From NCBI GenBank assembly GCA_963763485.1, contig CAVXOW010000007.1, positions 62,001-126,000 of the forward strand: a stretch of DNA of 64,000 nt, read 5' to 3'. The position numbers and the translations under genes were made by a program. Positions within the stretch are counted from its first letter, which is position 1, and every line of letters starts with the position of its first letter. The DNA comes from CAWCKS01 sp963763485 (lineage in GTDB: Bacteria; Pseudomonadota; Alphaproteobacteria; Rhizobiales; Xanthobacteraceae). Positions 32,175 to 41,207 of the stretch are shown in pieces. The notes under the pieces are model-generated. The model did no database searches. It saw only the letters and a program-made list of their open reading frames with translations, and was not told the DNA's origin.

Positions 32175-33074
32175 TTACGAGCCCGCCGGCAGTGCGGACG
32201 CCGCCACGCGCCGCGTGCTGCGCAGTTCGCCAAGGATGTCTGTTATCACCGCGCCGAGCACCAGCGCGCCGCCGATCAGTTGATGCGGCGCCGGCACCTC
32301 GCCAAACGCAAGAAAAATCCAGAACGGCATCAGCGGCGTCTCCAGCGTCGCGATCAGCGCAGCCTGTCCTGACGGCAACAGCCGCGAGCCGACGATAAAC
32401 AACGTCAGCCCGATCGCGATCTGAAAGCCGAAACCGACAAAGAGAAAAAGATCATGCGGCGTCACGCTCGTGATTTGTTGCGCGAAGGGAATGCTGACCA
32501 CGCTGCCGAGCAGGCTCGACAGCGCGGACGCCGCCGCCATCGGCGTCTCGCGATGGTGGCGCACGACCACCGTCATCGCCGCGATCGCGATCGTCATCAG
32601 CGCGGCGAGCACAATGCCGCGGATGTTGGCGCCGCCATGGGCGCCGCCGACGATGATCGCGACACCTGCGAGCGCCACCGCACTTGCGATCAGGGTGCGC
32701 CGGCGTGAGGCTTCTTTCAGGAAGATCCAGGCCAGCGCCGCGGTGACGAACGGTCCCGTCGCGTTGATCACGGCAACATTTGCCGTGCTGGTATATTGCA
32801 GGGCCGGCACGAACACCGTCATGCCGAGCGTCGATAAGGCGGCGACGGCAATGCCACGCGTGCCGAGGTGACGCAGGTCTGCGAACATAGCGCGGCCCTG
32901 CATCGCAAACAGGCACAGCATGATCAGCGCGGTGCCGAATACGCCGCGCCAGAACAGGATGGTCCAGGAATCGTAGTGCAGCACGCGGACGAAATAGGGC
33001 GCGGTGCTCCACGCCGTTGCCGCGAGCACGACCAGCAGCATCGCAGTATTTCTTTGGGCGTGCGCACCGGCCAT
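32175..33074 (-). CDS. DMT/EamA family transporter
   Basis: A 299-residue protein with ten predicted TM helices in two EamA repeats (about 10-140 and 155-285), the drug/metabolite transporter fold. LQYTSTANVAVINATGPFVT and ATLETPLMPFWIFLAFGEVP are the characteristic ends of the two halves. Substrates of this family range from amino acids to nucleotide sugars, and nothing here decides between them. The ATG at 33074 was preferred over 33113 because a GAGACGAGA site and the family N-terminus fit it. The stop lies 10 bases from the 6S RNA. Confidence 0.9.
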   Translation of the reverse strand: MAGAHAQRNTAMLLVVLAATAWSTAPYFVRVLHYDSWTILFWRGVFGTALIMLCLFAMQGRAMFADLRHLGTRGIAVAALSTLGMTVFVPALQYTSTANVAVINATGPFVTAALAWIFLKEASRRRTLIASAVALAGVAIIVGGAHGGANIRGIVLAALMTIAIAAMTVVVRHHRETPMAAASALSSLLGSVVSIPFAQQITSVTPHDLFLFVGFGFQIAIGLTLFIVGSRLLPSGQAALIATLETPLMPFWIFLAFGEVPAPHQLIGGALVLGAVITDILGELRSTRRVAASALPAGS

Positions 33075-33184
33075 TCTCGTCTCGCCGTTTCGGCGACAGG
33101 TCGCCGCCGTCACCGCGCAACGTGAGGGCTGCGTGTGTCAACCCATGTCAACATCGTCGTACGGAGACGCGCGACCTCGGCCGA

Positions 33185-34054
33185 TCACGGCGCGTCCGGG
33201 ATCCACTTGTTGCGCGGTGAATTGTTCGGTCCCCAGGCGCGTGGCCGTTGCGGGCGGAATTCGTGCCACGGCTTCGGGTCGTAATAGCCGAGCTCCTCAT
33301 CGAGCATCTGGTCCATCTCGGCATACAGCTCGATCATCAGCCCGTCCGGATTGTGATGGTAGGACGCGCAGTTATGGCCGATGGTGTGCCGCGCCGGTCC
33401 CCAGGCCAGCGGATGATTGTTGCGCACGAGAATGTCGGAGGCGCGCACCAACTCCGGGAAATCCTTCACCTCGAACGCAAGGTGATGCAGCTTTTGCTCG
33501 CCCTTGAAGAAATTGACGGTGTGATGATCGGTCGAGCAGCGCAGGAACATCGCCGCGCCCTCGCGCCAGTCGGATTTCTTGAACCCCAGCGCGCCGACGT
33601 AGAACTGCGAGATCGCATCGACCGACGGCATCGAGTAGGCGACATGGCCAAGCTTGAGCGGGCTGATGCCGGCTTCGCCTGAAGTTCCCTCGGCAAAGCG
33701 GAACGCATTGAACAGCTCGATCTCGGTTCCCTTCGGGTCCTTGAACGCGAGCACGCGGTCGACGCCGGGCGTGCGCCCGGGCCGGACCACGGCGTTGATG
33801 CCGGCGCGCTCCAAATCACTCTTCGCCTCCTCGAGCGACATCCGCGGCGATATCTCGAACGCCAATCCCTTGAGCCCGGCGTGCTCGCCGCGCTCCAGCA
33901 CCACGCATTCGAGGCCGTGCTGGGTCGCGAGCACGGCGCGCGCGGCGTCGCTGAATTCGCGGTGGAGACCGAGCACGCTCTCGAAATAGCGCGCCTGCCT
34001 GTCGACATCGGTCGTGGACAGCACTGCATAGGCAAGTCGACGGGACTGGATCAT
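33185..34054 (-). CDS. VOC family / extradiol-dioxygenase-like protein
   Basis: A 289-residue protein made of two VOC (glyoxalase-fold) modules. The second carries a likely metal triad: H in LKLGHVAYSMP, H in QKLHHLAFEVKD and E in LMIELYAEMD, as in catechol 2,3-dioxygenases. The C-terminal PKPWHEFRPQRPRAWGPN is a conserved tail in some of these proteins. The activity may be ring-cleaving oxygenation, but no aromatic operon surrounds it. GGAGG precedes the ATG. Confidence 0.85.
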   Translation of the reverse strand: MIQSRRLAYAVLSTTDVDRQARYFESVLGLHREFSDAARAVLATQHGLECVVLERGEHAGLKGLAFEISPRMSLEEAKSDLERAGINAVVRPGRTPGVDRVLAFKDPKGTEIELFNAFRFAEGTSGEAGISPLKLGHVAYSMPSVDAISQFYVGALGFKKSDWREGAAMFLRCSTDHHTVNFFKGEQKLHHLAFEVKDFPELVRASDILVRNNHPLAWGPARHTIGHNCASYHHNPDGLMIELYAEMDQMLDEELGYYDPKPWHEFRPQRPRAWGPNNSPRNKWIPDAP

Positions 34055-34108
34055 GCGCGACCTCCATTGTCTCGGTCTTGGCTCTCGCGACCGTTGGCGT
34101 TCAGTCTA

Positions 34109-34140
34109 GAGCATGTATTAGAAAAGTGGAGAGCGGTTTG
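34109..34140. repeat. Degenerate copy of the GGAAAAGTGG repeat
   Basis: AGAGCATGTATTAGAAAAGTGG and AGCGGTTTG match the left arm and core of the repeat at 395-442, but the right arm is lost. It lies upstream of the cyclo-ligase gene. Confidence 0.45.
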
Positions 34141-34266
34141 AAACTCCGTCGCAGGCGGGCGGCCCGTTTGAGCGCTGCCTCACCAGCCGAATCGGCTGGA
34201 TTGCGGGCAGGTGGGCAAGCCAGCGCCGCTTTGTCATCGCCCGCCGCGTGGCCTATGATGCCGCGC

Positions 34267-34848
34267 ATGTCGGTCACACTCGTCACCACCAAGGCCCAGC
34301 AGCGCGCGGCTGCGCTGGCGCGGCGCGATGCGTTGCCGGTCGCCGAGCGCAGGGCCGCGGCACAAAAGATCGCGCAGCGGCGTTTTCCGGTTCCGTTCGC
34401 CGACGGCATGATTGTCGCCGGCTATTCGCCGGTTCGCAGCGAGTGCGATCCGGTGCCGCTGATGCGCAGCCTCGCCGGCAAGGGCGCGCAGCTCGCGCTG
34501 CCTGTCGTCGAGAAGGACAAGACCTTGTCGTTCGCCGAATGGCGCCAGGGCGAGCAGCTCGCCGCGGGTCCGTTCGGCATCCTGCAGCCGCGGCCGAGCG
34601 CGCTCGACGTCGAGCCCGACATCATCCTGGTGCCGCTGGTCGGCTTCGATCGCTCCGGCCACCGCATCGGTTATGGCGTCGGCTACTACGATCGCGCGCT
34701 GAAGGCGCTGCGCGCGAAAAAGCCCGTGATCGCGATCGGCATCGCCTTTGCGACCCAGGAGATCGATGCCATTGTGGCCGACGTCCACGACGAGCGTCTC
34801 GATCTCGTCCTGACCGAGCGCGACGTGATCGATCCACGAGGGGCCTGA
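34267..34848 (+). CDS. 5-formyltetrahydrofolate cyclo-ligase
   Basis: A 193-residue MTHFS-family enzyme that converts 5-formyl-THF to 5,10-methenyl-THF with ATP. The N-terminal KAQQRAAALARRDALP, the middle VAGYSPVRSECDPVPLM, and the ATP-site IILVPLVGFDRSGHRIGYG with GVGYYDRAL are the family pattern (usually GGGYYDR). In-frame ATGs at 34255 and 34258 are alternative starts; none has a strong RBS. It is followed after two bases by the YmdB-like gene and should be co-transcribed. In many bacteria the orthologue follows 6S RNA directly. Confidence 0.92.
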   Translation: MSVTLVTTKAQQRAAALARRDALPVAERRAAAQKIAQRRFPVPFADGMIVAGYSPVRSECDPVPLMRSLAGKGAQLALPVVEKDKTLSFAEWRQGEQLAAGPFGILQPRPSALDVEPDIILVPLVGFDRSGHRIGYGVGYYDRALKALRAKKPVIAIGIAFATQEIDAIVADVHDERLDLVLTERDVIDPRGA

Positions 34849-34850
34849 CC

Positions 34851-35672
34851 TTGCGAATTCTTTTTGTCGGCGACGTGGTCGGGAAGAGCGGGCGGACGGC
34901 GATTCTCCAGCACCTGCCAAAGCTGCGTGCCGACCTCGCGCTGGATCTCGTCATCGTCAACGGCGAGAACGCCGCCGGCGGCTTCGGCATCACCGAGCAG
35001 ATCTATCAGGATTTCATCGATGCCGGCGCCGACGTGGTGACGCTCGGCAATCACGCCTGGCGGCAGAAGGAAGCGCTGGTCTTCATCACCCGGGTGCCCG
35101 CGCTGATCCGGCCGCTGAATTTCCCGAAGAGCCAGCCCGGCCGCGGCGCGATGCTGGTCGAGACCAAAAAGGGCGCGCGGGTGCTCGTGATCAACGCGCA
35201 GGGCCGCGTGTTCATGGAGCCGCTCGACGATCCCTTCGCCGCGGTCGATCGCGAGCTCGAGGTCTGCAAGCTCGGCGAGGCCGCCGACGCGATCGTCGTC
35301 GACTTCCATGCCGAGGCGACCAGCGAGAAGACGGCGATGGGTCATTTCTGCGACGGCCGCGTCTCGCTCGTGGTCGGCACCCATACCCACATCCCGACCT
35401 CCGACCATCGCATTCTCGCCGGCGGCACCGCCTACATGACCGACGCCGGCATGACCGGCGACTACGACTCGGTCATCGGCATGGAGAAGGACGAGCCGAT
35501 CGCGCGCTTTATCACCGGGCTGACCTCGGGCCGCTACGAGCCGGCGGGCGGCATCGCGTGTCTCAGCGGCGTTGCGGTCGAGACCGACGACAAGACCGGG
35601 CTGGCAACGAAGATCTCGCCGGTGCGCGTCGGCGGCGGGCTGGAGCAGGTCAGGCCGGCGTTCTGGGGGTGA
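34851..35672 (+). CDS. YmdB-type metallophosphoesterase (TIGR00282 family)
   Basis: A 273-residue dimetal phosphoesterase. FVGDVVGKSGRTA, VNGENAAGGFGIT, TLGNHAWRQKEAL, DFHAEATSEKTAMG and GTHTHIPTSDHRI give the metal ligands in order. Bacillus YmdB hydrolyses 2',3'- and 3',5'-cyclic nucleotides and affects biofilm decisions; the role here is not known. The start is TTG at 34851, supported by AGGGG upstream and by homology from the first residues. It is two bases from the cyclo-ligase gene. Confidence 0.92.
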   Translation: MRILFVGDVVGKSGRTAILQHLPKLRADLALDLVIVNGENAAGGFGITEQIYQDFIDAGADVVTLGNHAWRQKEALVFITRVPALIRPLNFPKSQPGRGAMLVETKKGARVLVINAQGRVFMEPLDDPFAAVDRELEVCKLGEAADAIVVDFHAEATSEKTAMGHFCDGRVSLVVGTHTHIPTSDHRILAGGTAYMTDAGMTGDYDSVIGMEKDEPIARFITGLTSGRYEPAGGIACLSGVAVETDDKTGLATKISPVRVGGGLEQVRPAFWG

Positions 35673-35692
35673 TGGTCACTGCCCGTCTCTGG

Positions 35693-37444
35693 TCAGAGCT
35701 TGTAGGCCGTCCGGAACCCACCCCAATGCTTGCCCTGGACGCGGATCGGCACGTCGATCTCGCGCATCCACACGGTGACGCCGTTGCCCATGTCGCGCGG
35801 ATAGCTCTGGATCAGGTAGGCGCGGGTGTTGCGGCTGGCGGCGAGCCCCGCGGGATCGTTGAAGATGCGACGGTTGCGCGAGTTCGCGGTGTTCCAGGCG
35901 ACGTCGCCCGCCCGCTGCGGCTTCGAGTAAACAGCGTTGTGCACAGGCAAATAGCCGTTGCGGTCGACGCAGGCGCAGAACGTGAGCCGCGCATCGGCCG
36001 CCTTGAAGCGTTCCTGGATGTCGGGCAGCACGCGCTCGGCCCACTCAAGAAATTTCGTGCGATGCTGCTGCGGGTTGGTGCCTTCGATCGCGACGTAGGT
36101 CTCGTCGAACAGCGCCTCGATTGAGATATCGCCGCGCCCGACCGCGGTCTCGAATAGCGCGTTCAGTGCGTCGCCCGTCTGCATCGCCCGGGCGATCGCT
36201 TCGCTGTTCTCGTCGTGAATCGCAAACAGCGTGTCCTCGATCTTTTCCGCATCGACGGCGATGAATTCCGCGCGTGCGCCGAGCGAGGTTTGCTCGACGA
36301 TGCGGATCTTGCAGTCGCCGACGCCGGAAAGCTGCGCGGAAAGGATGGCTTGTTTCGGCAGCGCCGTCGCGGCTGATCCCGCGATCAGCACGCCTTTGCG
36401 CGCGATCTCGTGCACCTCGGCCTTGATGGTCCCTCCCGCCGCGTTGATCGCGATTGCGATGTTGCAGGGCAGCCGCTCCATCGCGCCACTGCCTCTACCG
36501 TCCTTCCGCCGCAGCAGGACGGCGCAGCGCGCCTTCAGCTTGTCGACCAGTGCCTTCACTGCGTGTCCCGCTTCGGCAACCTTCGCGCCATCGGTTTCGG
36601 CGCCGCGCGTCGCGCCGTCGATCTCGACGGCGCTCTCGCCAACGGTGGCGATAAAAGAGGTCGTGGCGGTCGCGCTTTGCGCTATCTCGCCGGTGGTTTT
36701 GCCCTGTTCGGCGACCGCGCCATTGACGGCGTCGAACACCGGGCGGATTGCGGCGATGCTGGCGGTGATCTTGTGCACGGCGGCGATCGAGCTCGCCGCA
36801 TCGTTCTGCAAGGCCTCGACCTTGGCGCGGATCTCGTCGATCGCGTGCTGGGTCTGCGAGGCCAGCGCCTTCACCTCGGTCGCGACCACCGCAAAGCCGC
36901 GACCGGCTTCGCCAGCGCGGGCCGCTTCGATGGACGAATTCAGCGCCAGCAGAGCGGTCTGCCGCGCGATCTTGGCGATCAGGTCGACGACATTGCCGAT
37001 TGCCCCCGACGATTGCTGCAGGCGGTCGACATTCGCGCTCGCTTCCTTCGCCGCAGCACTCGCCTCGTCGGCGAGACGGCCGGCGTCGCGCACCTGGGTG
37101 CTGATGTCGCTGGCCGAGCGCGTGAAGTGCTCCGCGGCCTGCGCGAAGTTTTCTGCCGTGGTGCGGGCGCCGCCGGCGCGCGCATTCAGCGCACCGGTGC
37201 GCTGGCGGATCGCGGCCAGTGTTTGCGAGGCCGATTGCGCGCCGCCGGCGACGGATGTCGCCGCGCGCTCGAGCTGGCGCACCATGCCCTTGAGCTCGAT
37301 GTCGAGCAGGTCGAGAACGTCCTTGGCGCCGTCATCGACGGCGACTGCGCCCACCGGTTCGCTGGTGCTGGAAGCTTCCGACGGCACAGTGGAATCGCAC
37401 GTCGCTGCGGGCGCAGTGCGGCGCCAGAACCACGCATTCGCCAT
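35693..37444 (-). CDS. Cytoplasmic methyl-accepting chemotaxis-like protein
   Basis: A 583-residue chemoreceptor without TM helices. The signalling domain (about 45-300) has the hairpin tip IARQTALLALNSSIEAARAG followed by EAGRGFAVVATEVKALASQT. Residues about 320-400 look PilZ-like (VHEIARKGVLIAGSA), though the RxxxR and DxSxxG motifs are degraded. The C-terminal domain (430-583) ends in MREIDVPIRVQGKHWGGFR, a sensor module seen in other soluble receptors. It presumably couples a cytoplasmic cue to CheA. No che genes are nearby. GGGGAC precedes the ATG. Confidence 0.87.
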   Translation of the reverse strand: MANAWFWRRTAPAATCDSTVPSEASSTSEPVGAVAVDDGAKDVLDLLDIELKGMVRQLERAATSVAGGAQSASQTLAAIRQRTGALNARAGGARTTAENFAQAAEHFTRSASDISTQVRDAGRLADEASAAAKEASANVDRLQQSSGAIGNVVDLIAKIARQTALLALNSSIEAARAGEAGRGFAVVATEVKALASQTQHAIDEIRAKVEALQNDAASSIAAVHKITASIAAIRPVFDAVNGAVAEQGKTTGEIAQSATATTSFIATVGESAVEIDGATRGAETDGAKVAEAGHAVKALVDKLKARCAVLLRRKDGRGSGAMERLPCNIAIAINAAGGTIKAEVHEIARKGVLIAGSAATALPKQAILSAQLSGVGDCKIRIVEQTSLGARAEFIAVDAEKIEDTLFAIHDENSEAIARAMQTGDALNALFETAVGRGDISIEALFDETYVAIEGTNPQQHRTKFLEWAERVLPDIQERFKAADARLTFCACVDRNGYLPVHNAVYSKPQRAGDVAWNTANSRNRRIFNDPAGLAASRNTRAYLIQSYPRDMGNGVTVWMREIDVPIRVQGKHWGGFRTAYKL

Positions 37445-37614
37445 GTTCTGTCCCCGGCCTGATTAACAGGAAAGTCCCATGGTATGGTGTCATCTTGACG
37501 TTAAGCATGGGTTAACCAGCTTAGGCATTGACGTACCTCTTTGATTTCGCATTGCCGCGTCCTATAAGGCCGCGCCTGCAGGGCACCGAGAGACCAATTC
37601 AGACGAGACGGCCG

Positions 37615-38361
37615 ATGGCGGGACATTCCCAATTCAAGAACATCATGCATCGCAAGGGGCGGCAGGACGCCCAGAAGTCGAAGGTGTTCGGCAAGCTTGC
37701 GCGCGAAATCACGGTGGCCGCCAAGCTCGGCACGCCTGACCCGGCGATGAACGCGCGTCTGCGCGCGGCCGTGATCGCGGCGCGCCAGGAGAACATGCCG
37801 AAGGACAACATCGAGCGTGCCATCAAGAAGGCGATCGGCAGCGACGGCGAGAACTACGACGAGATCCGTTACGAAGGCTATGGCCCCGGCGGCGTTGCCG
37901 TCATCGTCGAAGCGCTGACCGACAACCGCAACCGCGCCGCCTCCGACGTCCGCTCCTACTTCACCAAGTCGGGCGGCAACCTCGGCGAGACCGGGTCGGT
38001 GGCGTTCATGTTCGATCGGGTCGGCGTGATCGAGTACGACGCTTCCGTCGCCTCGGAGGACGCCGTGATGGAAGCCGCCATCGAGGCCGGCGCCGACGAC
38101 GTGGTGTCGAGCGAATCCGGGCACGAGATCTACGCCTCGCAGGAGACCTTCCGCGAGGTCGCCAAGGCGCTGGAAACGAAGTTCGGCGAGCCGCGCAAGG
38201 CCGCGCTGACCTGGAAGCCGCAGAACACGATCGCGGTCGACGACGAGACCGGAGAGAAGCTGTTGAAGCTGATCGATCAGCTCAACGAGCACGATGACGT
38301 GCAAAACGTCTACGCCAACTTCGAGGTGTCGGACGCACTGATGGCCAAGGTCGGCGGCTAG
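37615..38361 (+). CDS. YebC/PmpR family protein
   Basis: A 248-residue YebC-family protein starting with the invariant MAGHSQFKNIMHRKGRQDAQ. The family includes PmpR-like DNA-binding regulators, and recent work on some members links them to translation of difficult sequences. YEGYGPGGVAVIVEALTDNR and the acidic SESGHEIYA segment are typical. In Rhizobiales this gene usually sits before ruvC; here mgtE intervenes. The start at 37615 is fixed by the conserved N-terminus. Confidence 0.95.
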   Translation: MAGHSQFKNIMHRKGRQDAQKSKVFGKLAREITVAAKLGTPDPAMNARLRAAVIAARQENMPKDNIERAIKKAIGSDGENYDEIRYEGYGPGGVAVIVEALTDNRNRAASDVRSYFTKSGGNLGETGSVAFMFDRVGVIEYDASVASEDAVMEAAIEAGADDVVSSESGHEIYASQETFREVAKALETKFGEPRKAALTWKPQNTIAVDDETGEKLLKLIDQLNEHDDVQNVYANFEVSDALMAKVGG

Positions 38362-38662
38362 CGGATCGCCTTGGCATCTCTCCGTCATCCTGAGGCGCCC
38401 GCGAATGCGGGCCTCGAAGGATGAGCGGCCCGACCGGCGCCCAAAATTCCTCATCGGCAATTTTTCCTTGACGCCATCGCGCGTGTGGATCATGTCCAGC
38501 CTGCGTGCGTTTGATATTTGCAATCAGGCGCACGTCGCCGGAAACCTCAAACCATGCCAAGCGACAGTCGACCCAACCTGACATCGACCGACAGGGTCTG
38601 AGAGCGCGCAAGTCCCGGCTCGCCGACCCTGCCTGCCACGGCAGCATCCGTATGGTGAGCCC
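38362..38662. other. yebC-mgtE intergenic region with repeat
   Basis: The gap of about 300 bases has no gene. A GTCATCCTGAGG and CTCGAAGGATGAG palindrome occupies about 38383-38423, the same family as 25600-25736. The rest shows no magnesium riboswitch (M-box or ykoK) that I could recognise in front of mgtE. Confidence 0.5.
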
Positions 38663-40040
38663 ATGACCGACACCGAGGTTAAGCCCGAGGGCGAAGAGTT
38701 CAGCCCGTTTCAGCTTGCGGCGCGGCTCGCGCGAAACGACGTCGCCGACAGCGTCGAGGTGATCAATCAGCTGTCACCGCCCGACGCGGCGAAGGTGATC
38801 GAGCTATTGCCCAACGACATCGCGATCGGGGTTCTCGACAAGCCCGAGCTCGACTTCGGCGCCGAGATCATCGAAGCCTTGCCGCGCCGGCACGCAACGA
38901 TCCTGCTGTCGGGAATGTCCGCCGACGTGGCCGCCGACACGGTGCAACTGCTGGAGGAGCCGGCCCGCTCCGAGATCCTGGCCGCCCTTGATGAGGCGAC
39001 GCGCGCCACCATCACCGCCCTGCTGTCGTATCCGAAAAACACCGCCGGCAGCATGATGACGACCGAGTTCGTCAGCGCGCCGGCGAACTGGACCGTGGCG
39101 CAGACGCTCGAGCACATCCGCCAGGTCGAGCGGACGCGCGAGACCGTCTACGCGATCTACGTCCTCGATCCCGTCACCCGGCGGCTGATCGGCGCGGTGA
39201 CGCTGCGCCGGCTGATCTCCGGCGAGCCTTCGGCCTCGATCCTGACACTGGTGCCGACCACAGGTCCGGTCACGACCTCGCCGCTGATCGACCGCGAGGA
39301 CGTGGCGCGGCTGATCTCCAAGTACGACCTGCTCGCGGTGCCGGTGGTCGACCGCGGCGGCCATGTGCTGGGCATCGTCACCGTCGACGACATCATCGAC
39401 ACGATCATCGAGGAAAGCACCGAGGACGTGCAGAAATTCGGCGGCATGGAGGCGACCGAGGAAGCCTACATGCAGGTCGGCCTCGGCGAGATGATCCGCA
39501 AGCGCGGCGGCTGGCTCTGCCTGCTGTTCGTCTCGGAGATGCTGACCGCGAGCGCAATGCAGTATTTCGAGGGCGAGCTGGAAAAGGCGATCGTGCTGAC
39601 GCTGTTCATTCCCGCTGATCATGAGCTCGGGCGGCAACTCCGGCTCGCAGGCGACCTCGCTGCTGATCCGCGCGCTGGCGCTGCGCGACGTTGCGCTCGG
39701 CGACTGGTGGCGGGTGGCGCTGCGCGAATTGCCGACCGGCGTGATCCTCGGCGTCATGCTGGGCGTGATCGGCGTCGTCCGCATCGTGATCTGGCAGAAG
39801 CTCGGCCTTTACGACTACGGCGAGCACTGGGTGCTGGTGGCGACGACCGTCGCGGCGGCGCTGGTCGGCATCGTCACCTTCGGCTCGGTGGCCGGCTCGA
39901 TGCTGCCGTTTGCCTTGCAACGGGTCGGTTTCGACCCTGCCAGCGCATCGGCGCCGTTCGTCGCGACCTTGGTCGATGTCACCGGTTTGATGATCTATTT
40001 CAGCGTCGCGCTGTTGATTTTGCGGGGCAGCTTGCTGTGA
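38663..40040 (+). CDS. mgtE: Magnesium transporter MgtE, one frame shift
   Basis: MgtE is a magnesium channel gated by intracellular Mg2+. The cytoplasmic N domain (about 20-140) and a tandem CBS pair (about 145-265, with SAPANWTVAQTLEHI and LGIVTVDDIIDTI) precede five TM helices. In the membrane part, VLTLFIP should run into LIMSSGGNSGSQATSLLIRA. The extra C in the CCC at 39611-39613 breaks this and the second half continues in the next frame to VALLILRGSLL. Corrected length is about 458 residues. Sequence error is likelier than a null allele. It is inserted between yebC and ruvC. Confidence 0.92.
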
Positions 40041-40080
40041 CCAGCCGGACGAAGTCGGCCAATTCAGCTATGACAGATTC

Positions 40081-40593
40081 ATGCAACGTTCCGCGATTCG
40101 CATTATCGGCATCGATCCCGGCCTCCGCCGCACCGGCTGGGGCGTGATCGAGAGCGACGGCAACCGGCTGATCTTCATCGCCTGCGGCTCAGTGGAGACG
40201 TCGGATCGCGCGCCTACCGCGGAACGGCTCCGGGTCATTCACGAAGGACTGTCGCGCGTGCTCGGCGATTTTTCCCCGGTCGAGGCAGCCGTCGAGCAAA
40301 CCTTCGTCAACAAGGATGGCGCCGCGACCCTGAAGCTCGGCCAGGCCCGCGGCGTGGCCATGCTCGCGCCGGCACTGTGCGGCCTCACGGTTGCCGAATA
40401 CGCGCCGAACCAGGTGAAGAAGACCGTGGTCGGCGCCGGCCATGCCGACAAGACCCAGATCCGGGTGATGCTCGGCGTGCTCTTGCCGAAGGCCGATCCC
40501 AAGACCGCCGATGCCGCCGACGCGCTCGCCATCGCGATCACCCATGCCCACCAGCGCCAGAGCGTGGCGCTCAAACTGGCACTCGCGCGATGA
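40081..40593 (+). CDS. ruvC: Holliday junction endonuclease RuvC
   Basis: A 170-residue resolvase that cuts Holliday junctions after RuvAB migration. Acidic catalytic residues appear in RIIGIDPGLRRTGWG (D12), AAVEQTFVN (E about 70) and DAADALAIAITHAH (two Asp near 145). The stop overlaps the ruvA ATG in ATGA. It heads the ruvC-ruvA-ruvB operon. Confidence 0.97.
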   Translation: MQRSAIRIIGIDPGLRRTGWGVIESDGNRLIFIACGSVETSDRAPTAERLRVIHEGLSRVLGDFSPVEAAVEQTFVNKDGAATLKLGQARGVAMLAPALCGLTVAEYAPNQVKKTVVGAGHADKTQIRVMLGVLLPKADPKTADAADALAIAITHAHQRQSVALKLALAR

Positions 40594-41207
40594 TCGGCAA
40601 GCTCAAGGGCCTGATCGACTCCTACGGCGAGGATTACGTCATCCTCGACGTGCAGGGCGTCGGCTATCAGGTGCATTGCTCGGGCCGCACCCTGCAGGCG
40701 CTGCCGTCGGTCGGCGAGCCTGCGGTGCTGTCGATCGAGACTTACGTGCGCGAGGATCAGATCAAACTGTTCGGCTTCCGCAGCGATCTCGAGCGCGAAT
40801 GGTTTCGCCTGCTGCAGACCGTGCAGGGCGTCGGTGCCAAGGTCGCGCTCGCCGTCCTCGGTACGCTGCCGCCGCACGATCTCGCCAATGCGATTGCGTT
40901 GCGCGACAAGGCCGCGGTGGCGCGCACGCCGGGCGTCGGGCCGAAGGTCGCCGAGCGCATCGTCACTGAACTGAAGGACAAGGCGCCGGCGATCGCCAAT
41001 GTCGACCCGGCGGTGGTGCAGCTGTCCGGCGCCATCGACGACCGCCGTGCGCCGCAGCCCGTGCGGGACGCGATCTCCGCGCTGATCAACCTCGGCTACG
41101 GCCAGCCGCAAGCCGCCGCCGCGATCGCCGCCGCGACGCGCGCGGCTGGTGACAAGGCGGAGACCGCGCAGCTGATTCGGCTTGGCCTGAAGGAGCTGTC
41201 GAAGTGA
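40590..41207 (+). CDS. ruvA: Holliday junction DNA helicase subunit RuvA
   Basis: A 205-residue RuvA. MIGKLKGLIDSYGEDYVILD is the OB-fold start. The helix-hairpin-helix motifs are seen in TVQGVGAKVALAVLG and RTPGVGPKVAERIV. The C-terminal domain (about 155-205) that binds RuvB contains ALINLGYGQPQAAAAI. Both ends overlap neighbours by four bases (ATGA with ruvC, GTGA with ruvB), so translation is coupled. Confidence 0.97.
   Translation: MIGKLKGLIDSYGEDYVILDVQGVGYQVHCSGRTLQALPSVGEPAVLSIETYVREDQIKLFGFRSDLEREWFRLLQTVQGVGAKVALAVLGTLPPHDLANAIALRDKAAVARTPGVGPKVAERIVTELKDKAPAIANVDPAVVQLSGAIDDRRAPQPVRDAISALINLGYGQPQAAAAIAAATRAAGDKAETAQLIRLGLKELSK

Noticed and set aside
38362..38662. Magnesium riboswitch before mgtE
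   Set aside because: Neither an M-box nor a mgtA-leader pattern could be recognised; only a dispersed repeat is clear.
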